NCBI GenBank assembly: GCA_031273775.1
Contig: JAISRF010000187.1
Location: 1 to 5,082 of the forward strand
DNA: 5,082 nucleotides
From: Oscillospiraceae bacterium
Lineage (GTDB): Bacteria > Bacillota > Clostridia > Oscillospirales > Acutalibacteraceae
Direction of reading: 5' to 3'
The notes beneath the pieces are model-generated. The model saw nothing but the letters and a program-made list of their open reading frames with translations, was not told the DNA's origin and ran no database searches. Positions 1 through 5,082 of this stretch are shown here, one piece after another (position 1 is the stretch's first letter; every line of letters starts with the position of its first letter). A program made the position numbers and the translations under genes.

Positions 1-65
1 TATCATTATACTTTCTATTTTCTTAAAATATAGTCAGAATATTCCATTAAGGATTTCAATTTTTG

Positions 66-110
66 CGTCTGATTAGATAAGATAAAACGAAAACACTGAT
101 TATTCAGACG
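66..110 (+). repeat. 7-bp perfect inverted repeat upstream of the terminator, possible alternative stem
   Basis: CGTCTGA at 66-72 is exactly complementary to TCAGACG at 104-110, with 31 nt between them. The right arm also contains a shorter local hairpin (CTGA 96-99 with TCAG 104-107). The last three bases of the right arm (ACG, 108-110) also form the outer left arm of the intrinsic terminator that follows, so the two stems cannot both form fully. This resembles an antiterminator/terminator pair, but no promoter or known riboswitch core was recognised in front of it, and a 7-bp match in AT-rich DNA could be chance. Confidence 0.3.
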
Positions 111-132
111 ACCCTCTTAAGGGCGTTTTTTT
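108..132 (+). terminator. Rho-independent terminator of an upstream plus-strand transcript
   Basis: The stem is CCCT (112-115) with AGGG (120-123) around a CTTA loop. It is extended outward by ACG (108-110) pairing with CGT (124-126) across a bulged A111. A run of seven T (126-132) follows immediately. The tract is on the plus strand only, so it would end a transcript coming from the left, whose gene is largely or wholly outside the window. Both promoter candidates for the lipoprotein lie downstream, so it probably insulates that gene from readthrough. Confidence 0.72.
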
Positions 133-172
133 ATATTATGGTGGCTGATCTTTGGGTATTCGTCCTAAATCA

Positions 173-200
173 TTGAACTTTTTCACGAAAAGATTATAAT
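173..200 (+). promoter_or_regulatory. Candidate sigma-A promoter P1 for the lipoprotein gene
   Basis: A -35-like TTGAAC (173-178, four of six consensus positions) is followed after 16 nt by a perfect -10 TATAAT (195-200). Transcription would begin near 207 and leave a leader of roughly 50 nt before the lipoprotein start. The site sits just after the upstream terminator in AT-rich DNA, where a promoter for the next gene is expected. An imperfect inverted repeat (178-186 with 212-221) brackets the -10 box and could be an operator. Called from consensus match only. Confidence 0.5.
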
Positions 201-204
201 AAAG

Positions 205-236
205 TTGACAAGTGAGAAAAGCTGTAGGCATATATT
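205..236 (+). promoter_or_regulatory. Alternative promoter P2 (perfect -35, poorly spaced -10)
   Basis: A perfect -35 hexamer TTGACA (205-210) is followed by the -10-like TATATT (231-236, five of six positions). The 20-nt spacer is longer than the usual 16-18 nt, so it would be weak or need an activator. At the ideal 17-nt spacing the sequence is GCATAT, which is poor. It may be a second promoter for the same gene or a chance match next to P1. Confidence 0.25.
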
Positions 237-243
237 AATCAAA

Positions 244-249
244 AGGGGA
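244..249 (+). promoter_or_regulatory. Ribosome binding site that decides the lipoprotein start
   Basis: The purine-rich AGGGGA is the only Shine-Dalgarno-like sequence ahead of the lipoprotein gene. It ends one base before the first in-frame ATG (251), too close for efficient initiation. It lies 7 nt before the second ATG (257) and 13 nt before the third (263). The spacing therefore favours 257. Confidence 0.55.
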
Positions 250-256
250 AATGTTC

Positions 257-2209
257 ATGTGTATGCACGTGCATCAATTGCGAAAAAGTCTGCTCATCAT
301 TTTGGCGCTGGGGGTGTTTTTGATGTCTTGTAAACCGTCGGGAACCGACAACGGCTCTGCGGGCAGAGAACACGTTTCTCCAACCGAAAGCGGAGCTTTG
401 ACCGAATTCAACAGCGGCAGCGCTGACGGCGAATCGGAAATCGACCTTGAATCCGGCGAAAACCTTTCGGACGGCGGCTTCCGTGTAGATGAAAACGGAA
501 ATGTCACCGCTGTGAATTCGCAAAGCGCGTCCTCGCGCCCGGGTTCGACAAAAGCGCCCACCATCAAACCGAATACCGTCTTTTCCCCTCTAATTACGCC
601 GGGCGGGGGTGCCTACACTTTCCCGCAGAAAGTTACCGTCACCACCGCGACGGCGGGCGCGACCATCCGTTACACCACCGATGGCAGTGAACCGTCCTCC
701 AAAGCGGGCACGGTATATTCTGCCCCATTTTCAGTGACCAAGAGCACTACAGTGAAAGTGATTGCCTATAAATCCGGTATGGTGAGTAGCTCGGTCATTT
801 CGGCTACATATGTTGCAAAAACCCAAGACGGCAACACGTCCGAGCCCATCACTTTTCCGTTTATTTATCCGCTGGCCATGGCGACCAACGGTTCTTTTCT
901 GTCCAACAGCGCCTATCCCCCTGCCATGTTAGATACCGGCGCGAGAATGTACCGGTTTGACGTGCCTTTTTCCGCTGTGCGCCAAAGTCTGGGAAGCGAT
1001 CCCGCCAAATGGGACTGGAGCAGGCTCGATAAAATGCGAGCCCTTAACAGCCAATTTCCCGGACTGGAAATCCTGCCGATCATGGGCTATAAACCCTCGT
1101 GGCTCACCAATTACGATTCTGCCGCGTTCATGCCCGCCCCTGACCCCAAAAACTTCTTCGGGCATTTTGCTTATGAATCGGTGAACCGATACAAAGATAT
1201 TATCACCTATTGGGAAAGCTGGAACGAACCCGACCTGCCCGGCCACGTATTTTTTGACGGGAACGGCGCGGATTTCTTCAAGCTGCAGAAAGCGTTTTAT
1301 CTAGGCGCAAAGGCAGCCGATCCGAATTGTCAGGTGCTGTTTGCTGGCTTGTCTTACGCATCCGTAGAGGGATATCTTTACGCGCACAACTACAAGGTTC
1401 CGTCCCTTGACCCGCCCAAAACCAGCTTTTTCGAGGAATATCTGCTGGAATGTGCCAATGACCCGGATGCCGCCGACAATAACTATTATTTTGATATTAT
1501 GAACCAGCATTCATACACCCGTGCCAGCGATCTTTATGATTACACCATGATCAATCAAAAAATGATGCTGGATTATATCGGGGTGGTAAAGCCTACATGG
1601 ATCACCGAAATGGGAACGACGGATACAGGACCCGGCATGTTCAGCGGAAATGCGGACGAATATTGCGATTACCTTTTGCAGTCGTTCGCTTGGGGAAGCA
1701 TGGCGGGAGTGCAACGCTTTTTCCACTTCCAGTTGGATAATTCCAACGGTCACGGGTTATATTCCGGGATGCTCGGTTCCCCCAAGCCCGCCCTCACCAC
1801 TTACCGTGACGTACTGGCCAAGGAATTTTCCGACGTTCAGTTTTACGCTCAGCTTCACGGCACAAAGGGTGTCGGTTTTTTGCAGGGAAATTCCGCGTGG
1901 AAGCCCGCTTGGAAAGCCGGCTATAACGCCTTTGAATTCAGAAACGCAATCGGAACAAAACGCGTGATTGTGGCGTTTGCGGACAAAGCGGAAGGGGTGG
2001 ATGGCGTTAAAATTCCCGCGACCGCCGGAAAATCTGCCGTGCTGATTGACCGGCACAACCAACGCCAACCCATCGCGCAAAGCGGCGGGTTTTACACCGT
2101 TTCACTGCCCGGCGCGACCAATTTGGGCGGATGGCCGCTCAGCAACCCCAGCGCGGGAACGCCGGAACATTTGGTCGGCGGCGCGACTTACGTGATTGTG
2201 GAGCAATAA
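257..2209 (+). CDS. Exported lipoprotein glycoside hydrolase (clan GH-A, GH39/GH5-like) with CHB_HEX_C-type N-terminal module
   Basis: Probable surface-anchored glycosidase acting on extracellular polysaccharide or glycan; substrate unknown. Residues are numbered from the longest start (ATG 251). ATG 257 is preferred because only it is well spaced from the ribosome binding site. A basic, hydrophobic signal sequence (about 10-26) ends in lipobox LMSC with Cys27 as predicted lipidation site. A Ser/Gly/Glu-rich linker (28-110) follows. Residues about 111-189 look like a chitobiase/hexosaminidase C-terminal beta-sandwich (YTTDGSEPS at 141-149). The barrel covers about 200-535: RMYRFDV (232-238), WESWNEP (321-327) with E326 as predicted acid/base, NQH (418-420), and WITEMG (450-455) with E453 as predicted nucleophile, the clan GH-A pair of retaining enzymes. 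The remainder to 652 resembles the beta-rich C-terminal domain of such enzymes. The ORF is intact and ends TAA. The fold is fairly certain, the exact GH family is not. Confidence 0.85.
   Translation: MCMHVHQLRKSLLIILALGVFLMSCKPSGTDNGSAGREHVSPTESGALTEFNSGSADGESEIDLESGENLSDGGFRVDENGNVTAVNSQSASSRPGSTKAPTIKPNTVFSPLITPGGGAYTFPQKVTVTTATAGATIRYTTDGSEPSSKAGTVYSAPFSVTKSTTVKVIAYKSGMVSSSVISATYVAKTQDGNTSEPITFPFIYPLAMATNGSFLSNSAYPPAMLDTGARMYRFDVPFSAVRQSLGSDPAKWDWSRLDKMRALNSQFPGLEILPIMGYKPSWLTNYDSAAFMPAPDPKNFFGHFAYESVNRYKDIITYWESWNEPDLPGHVFFDGNGADFFKLQKAFYLGAKAADPNCQVLFAGLSYASVEGYLYAHNYKVPSLDPPKTSFFEEYLLECANDPDAADNNYYFDIMNQHSYTRASDLYDYTMINQKMMLDYIGVVKPTWITEMGTTDTGPGMFSGNADEYCDYLLQSFAWGSMAGVQRFFHFQLDNSNGHGLYSGMLGSPKPALTTYRDVLAKEFSDVQFYAQLHGTKGVGFLQGNSAWKPAWKAGYNAFEFRNAIGTKRVIVAFADKAEGVDGVKIPATAGKSAVLIDRHNQRQPIAQSGGFYTVSLPGATNLGGWPLSNPSAGTPEHLVGGATYVIVEQ
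263..274. repeat. Perfect 12-bp palindrome at the lipoprotein start
   Basis: ATGCACGTGCAT reads identically on both strands and begins at the third in-frame ATG, so it encodes Met-His-Val-His in the N-terminal region of the signal peptide. It lies 14 nt after the Shine-Dalgarno sequence, where a bound dimeric regulator or mRNA structure could affect initiation. It does not extend beyond 12 bp (T262 and C275 do not match). The palindrome is certain as sequence; its function is unknown. Confidence 0.35.
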
Positions 2210-2232
2210 TATATCTTGGCGGAATACGCAAC

Positions 2233-2261
2233 AAGGGGTGGCTGGTTAATAACCGCCCCTT
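2233..2261. terminator. Convergent intergenic hairpin, candidate terminator
   Basis: AAGGGG (2233-2238) pairs with CCCCTT (2256-2261). The helix continues through a T-G wobble and two G-C pairs, or alternatively through an inner GGTT (2244-2247) / AACC (2251-2254) hairpin with a three-base loop. It lies 23 nt after the lipoprotein stop and 35 nt beyond the PHP stop, so it could serve both converging units. Neither side carries a good T tract (ATCTGCAG follows on the plus strand, GTTGCG on the minus strand), so intrinsic termination may be inefficient. Confidence 0.45.
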
Positions 2262-2290
2262 ATCTGCAGTCGTTAAGTTAAATCCCATAC

Positions 2291-2312
2291 CGCAAATTAT
2301 AACTTATTTGCG
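2291..2312. repeat. Perfect 7-bp inverted repeat spanning the PHP stop codon
   Basis: CGCAAAT (2291-2297) is exactly complementary to ATTTGCG (2306-2312), with an 8-nt loop containing most of the PHP stop codon (2297-2299). In the minus-strand mRNA this would form a small hairpin around the stop. No T tract follows, so it is a poor terminator alone; it could stabilise the 3' end of the operon mRNA or act with the larger hairpin at 2233-2261. Confidence 0.35.
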
Positions 2313-2980
2313 TAAAGGCCGTCGTATTCTCCAGTAAGCAGCATTTTGGCAAAATCTCGAGTGTCTGCGGGCAAACGACCAAGATAAATCCCGCCGGTGC
2401 CGAGATCCTCCAACTCGTGATAATCTGAACCGGCAATTTGCCGCAGGCCTGCTTTTTCGGCCAATTCCAACGCCAAATCATTTTGAGAATCGTGCCGGAT
2501 ATTGCCGTTATAAACTTCAAGACCGTGCAAAAAATCCGGATTTGCCCGAGAGCAATAGTTCCGAAATGGATGCGCCTGCGCAAAAAACAGTCCGTGCTCT
2601 TCCGCGAACGCAAAAAAAGTTTCCGGTGTCATTTTATATAACTCCGGGTAGTTTTTCAGAAAATCGGGATCGACCCCGTAAACCAGATAATCGTTTGGAC
2701 TGCCCTCAAAGGATATTTCCATGCCGCAGATAACTTTGAAATCTGTGCCCAAGGCAGCATCCCGCGCGGCGCGGTAACCCGCGGCCCAGCAGTCTATTTT
2801 TTCACACCACGCCTGTTCCGCCCTTTGGGCGAACATCCGGTCGAATACCCGGTAGTGATCGGTGACGGCCACCCCGCCGTATCCGGCTTTTTGCATGGCT
2901 GCGATGGCGGTTGCGGCGGGAACATGGGCGCAGGAGCTGGTCTCCTTGGTGTGAAAATGCGGTTCAAATAAAATTCGCAA
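2297..2980 (-). CDS. PHP-domain metal-dependent phosphoesterase
   Basis: A 227-residue soluble protein of the PHP superfamily, which hydrolyses phosphoester bonds in a multi-metal active site. The metal-ligand motifs are all in place: HFHT (H8, H10), VTDHY (D41, H42), GMEIS (E88), QAHPF (H137), a His-containing segment around NIRHDSQN (160-167) and GSDYHE (D186, H188). The length fits a stand-alone PHP enzyme, not a DNA polymerase or histidinol-phosphatase fusion. There is no signal peptide, so it is cytoplasmic. The start is TTG: the catalytic HFHT lies upstream of the first internal ATG (codon 29), and a consensus AGGAGGT (2988-2994) sits 7 nt before the TTG. It follows the GH38 gene by 12 nt and is surely co-transcribed with it. 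The substrate is unknown: nucleotides, nucleic-acid ends or sugar phosphates are all possible for this superfamily. The catalytic class is confident; the role next to a mannosidase is inference. Confidence 0.88.
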   Translation of the reverse strand: MRILFEPHFHTKETSSCAHVPAATAIAAMQKAGYGGVAVTDHYRVFDRMFAQRAEQAWCEKIDCWAAGYRAARDAALGTDFKVICGMEISFEGSPNDYLVYGVDPDFLKNYPELYKMTPETFFAFAEEHGLFFAQAHPFRNYCSRANPDFLHGLEVYNGNIRHDSQNDLALELAEKAGLRQIAGSDYHELEDLGTGGIYLGRLPADTRDFAKMLLTGEYDGLYANKL

Positions 2981-2987
2981 CCCGCTG

Positions 2988-2994
2988 ACCTCCT
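2988..2994 (-). promoter_or_regulatory. Consensus Shine-Dalgarno of the PHP gene overlapping the GH38 stop codon
   Basis: On the minus strand AGGAGGT lies 7 nt before the TTG start at 2980. Its first two bases are the last two of the GH38 TAG stop (2993-2995). Ribosomes finishing GH38 would stop on the initiation site, the usual layout of translational coupling. The strength of this site offsets the weak TTG codon and decides the start. Confidence 0.8.
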
Positions 2995-5082
2995 ATGATA
3001 AGGTGACTTTGAGCGTGAGTATTTTCCAGGGTTCGGCGCTCAAGGAAACGCTGTGCGAATCGTGCGCCGCGGCCTTCAGTGGTTCCTCCAATAAATTCAC
3101 AAAATCCGCTGTGTCAATTTTGCAGCTGAAGGTAAGTTTGCCCTTGGAAGCGGTGTCGGAAAGGTTGAAAACGCGCACCACCACGGCGTTTTCTTCGCCG
3201 GCTTCCGGTAACTTCATGGTGCTGTAGCAGAGAGAAGAATCACCTTCAAGCTCCATGAATTGGCGGTTATTGGGTATGAACGAATCCGAAATGCGCTTTT
3301 CGGCCTTTTGAATTCCCGCCGCCATTTGGTCGGTGAATCGCTGGAAACCGCCGTAGGTCTCTTCCTTTGAAAACGGATATAATGCGTAGCGGAAATGGTG
3401 GTCTCCCGCGATTTGACCGCCCTTTTCAATGTAAAAGTTAATAGCCGTCCCGAAACAGCGCAACAACGTGACGGCGATGATGCCGTCTTTGTCGAGATAT
3501 GCGGCGCACTCGGACAGCCCGTCGGCGGACAGAAAGGCCAGTCCGTCACCATCCTTGTCCCGTTTTCCGACCATTCCGTTCATGGGGCGTTCAGGAGGAT
3601 CCTGCTCTTTCCAGTCGTGTGTATTGTGGTCAAAGCCGCAGGGACGCTCCACAAAGCAAAATGCCTCCCCCGCAAAATAACGGCTTGCATCGCTTTTTGT
3701 GGGGATTATCAGACGAAGCCGGTGATCTTCAACGTTATTTTCCACCACCGTTTCCACCTCTACGGCTTTCGCACCGCTTTTCAAAGTGACGAAATGGTGA
3801 AGGACAAGAGTTTTGGTGTCTTTGCTTCGGCTTAACCGGGGAATCTGGCGGTCAATGCGGTCAAGCTTTTCCGGTACGCGAAGCTCGGTTGTGATTTTGA
3901 AAACGCATTTGTCGAAGGAATCGCAGACCACCGAGATTGCCGCCGCGCCCGCGCTGTGTACGGCGACGTCATCCACGGGATTTTGGTGGTACCAGCCATC
4001 GCCGATTTCTCCGTCGTCAATCACCTTCAAAAGGTTTTCGTAACTTTTCCCGGTTTCTTTGCTGCGAACTGTGAGGGAGCCGAAGGGAGAAATTTCAACC
4101 GCCAACCGTTCATTTTCAGCCTTCAGCGGCGCGGTGAGCAGACTGCCAAAATAGCGAACGGGGGTTTTGGAGGGGATCACCCTAAATTCGGTGATCCCGC
4201 ACGGCAGGAGATTAGCCCGAAAGGAAACGGTGTGAATGTCAAAATAATCTTGGTGCTGCCCGCAGACGTGGCGAAATTCCCTGCGGCTTATTTTTTCTAT
4301 GTGATAGGGAACTTCAAGACCATCGGCGCTCAAAATTTTGAAGCAGTTTTTGGATTCATAACCGAATGGCTCGCTAAATTGTTCGGGGTAATCCAAATGA
4401 AAGTATAACTCAACGGTTATCACATTGTCAACAGGGTAAGGGAGCGGATTGGCGATAGATAAAAGCCGGGTCTGAGATTTGTGATCCTTCGGGAAGGTGT
4501 CGGTCAGGGTTTCCAGACCGTGGGAGCAGATTTCATAGCCGATTTCCCGCACCTGATCAAACCGGTATTTCATGTCGGTGTGCACCTGCTCAATGGAGCA
4601 TCCGCAGATGGAATCGTGCGGGTGATTTTGCATCAGCCATTTCCAAGCCTGATCAGAATAGGCTTTCCGAATCGGGGTGTCGGTAAAAGAACAGACCACA
4701 GTCAATGGATCAGCCCATTTTTCAAGCATTGTCTGGCACAGAGCATTTTGGTGTTTGAGATCATACCGGCTCGACAGGGTGTGCGGAATGCGATTGTTAT
4801 AAAAGGTTTTGTCCTTGACCGGGGAAATCAATTCGCCCGTTTTTTGAGGCATAAGCGCCCGGTACTGCTCCAGTTCTTTGCCCATTTCTTCAAGGTTCAC
4901 AAATTTGACCGAAGCATCAGGAAATGCTTCCCGCGCCAATTCTACACACTCCGTCAGTTCCGGGCTGATATTTTGATGGTCAAACGCGTCGATGAGAAAA
5001 ACGACGGGGATTTCGCTCCGGCTTCTTTCGGTTACGATCACCTTTTGGATCAGTGCGCGTTTTTCCTCCCGTGTCATTTCCG
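2993..5082 (-). CDS. GH38 alpha-mannosidase, C-terminal part (5' end beyond right edge)
   Basis: Glycoside hydrolase family 38 enzymes are zinc-dependent retaining alpha-mannosidases that release mannose from glycans or mannosides. The frame stays open to the window edge. Residues are numbered from an internal Met at 5077, which gives 694 residues; it is not taken as the start because the family has some 200-300 residues more at the N-terminus, with the first zinc ligands and the Asp nucleophile. Visible features are LIDAFDHQ (28-35), the position of the family's substrate-binding Asp-His region; SSRYDLKHQN (102-111); and NHPHDSICGCS (151-161), where H154 is the likely zinc ligand and D155 a conserved neighbour. 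From about 200 onward comes the long beta-sandwich region, including GDGWYHQNP (359-367) and a terminal domain to about 694. It ends TAG, 12 nt before the PHP gene, in the same frame. The family is certain; the substrate (N-glycan, mannan fragment or mannosylglycerate-type) cannot be told. Confidence 0.9.
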   Translation of the reverse strand, partial: EMTREEKRALIQKVIVTERSRSEIPVVFLIDAFDHQNISPELTECVELAREAFPDASVKFVNLEEMGKELEQYRALMPQKTGELISPVKDKTFYNNRIPHTLSSRYDLKHQNALCQTMLEKWADPLTVVCSFTDTPIRKAYSDQAWKWLMQNHPHDSICGCSIEQVHTDMKYRFDQVREIGYEICSHGLETLTDTFPKDHKSQTRLLSIANPLPYPVDNVITVELYFHLDYPEQFSEPFGYESKNCFKILSADGLEVPYHIEKISRREFRHVCGQHQDYFDIHTVSFRANLLPCGITEFRVIPSKTPVRYFGSLLTAPLKAENERLAVEISPFGSLTVRSKETGKSYENLLKVIDDGEIGDGWYHQNPVDDVAVHSAGAAAISVVCDSFDKCVFKITTELRVPEKLDRIDRQIPRLSRSKDTKTLVLHHFVTLKSGAKAVEVETVVENNVEDHRLRLIIPTKSDASRYFAGEAFCFVERPCGFDHNTHDWKEQDPPERPMNGMVGKRDKDGDGLAFLSADGLSECAAYLDKDGIIAVTLLRCFGTAINFYIEKGGQIAGDHHFRYALYPFSKEETYGGFQRFTDQMAAGIQKAEKRISDSFIPNNRQFMELEGDSSLCYSTMKLPEAGEENAVVVRVFNLSDTASKGKLTFSCKIDTADFVNLLEEPLKAAAHDSHSVSLSAEPWKILTLKVTLS

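Noticed and set aside
2..76. Frame open from the left edge to TAG at 74-76, possible C-terminus of an upstream gene about 30 nt before the terminator
   Set aside because: Only about 24 codons, strongly AT-rich unlike the genes here, no recognisable motif, and no upstream sequence to confirm it.
138..176. Twelve-codon ORF starting ATG just after the terminator, ending TGA
   Set aside because: No ribosome binding site (a T tract precedes it), very short, and it overlaps the P1 -35 element; it looks like chance.
3395..4408. Several open frames of 70-150 codons on the plus strand inside the GH38 gene
   Set aside because: They lie opposite a clearly conserved coding frame, show no family motifs and are explained as antisense shadows.
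5012..5035. TERSRSE segment (residues 16-22 of the GH38 fragment), reminiscent of short Ser/Arg repeat insertions seen in some bacterial proteins
   Set aside because: A single short occurrence with no second copy in the window; no evidence that it is an inserted repeat.
5075..5077. ATG near the right edge as the start of a 694-residue protein
   Set aside because: The frame stays open to the edge, no Shine-Dalgarno can be seen in the few bases upstream, and GH38 proteins need a further N-terminal catalytic segment; treated as an internal Met.

Overview
The window looks like ordinary bacterial chromosome and holds two convergent transcription units. Purine-rich Shine-Dalgarno sequences, a lipobox signal peptide, a U-tracted intrinsic terminator and AT-rich intergenic DNA around moderately GC-rich genes fit a Firmicutes/Clostridia-type heterotroph. 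That assignment is inference: no taxonomic marker gene is present.

Layout. Positions 1-250 are AT-rich and apparently non-coding. They hold an intrinsic terminator (about 108-132) for something to the left, preceded by an inverted repeat (66-72/104-110) whose right arm overlaps the terminator stem, then one or two sigma-A-like promoter candidates (173-200, 205-236) and a ribosome binding site. Positions 257-2209 (+) encode an exported lipoprotein with a chitobiase C-terminal-type (CHB_HEX_C) beta-sandwich module, a clan GH-A glycoside hydrolase barrel with both catalytic glutamates visible, and a C-terminal beta-rich domain. Positions 2210-2296 are a short convergent intergenic region with a strong hairpin (2233-2261); a second hairpin (2291-2312) overlaps the end of the next gene. 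Positions 2297-2980 (-) encode a complete PHP-domain metal-dependent phosphoesterase with a TTG start. Positions 2993 to the right edge (-) encode the C-terminal two-thirds or so of a GH38 alpha-mannosidase; its N-terminal catalytic segment lies outside the window.

How the genes may work together. The GH38 and PHP genes form a tight operon: 12 nt apart, in the same reading frame, with the Shine-Dalgarno of the PHP gene overlapping the amber stop of the GH38 gene. No signal peptide can be judged for the GH38 protein because its N-terminus is missing; homologues are commonly cytoplasmic. A reasonable model is that the lipoprotein trims a glycan outside the cell while the GH38 enzyme releases mannose from imported oligosaccharides. 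The PHP protein's role there is unknown. Nothing in the window (transposase, tRNA, phage gene, CRISPR array) points to a mobile or defence region, and I see no convincing wholly new system. The most notable points are the in-frame amber junction, the perfect 12-bp palindrome at the lipoprotein start, and the attenuator-like terminator upstream.
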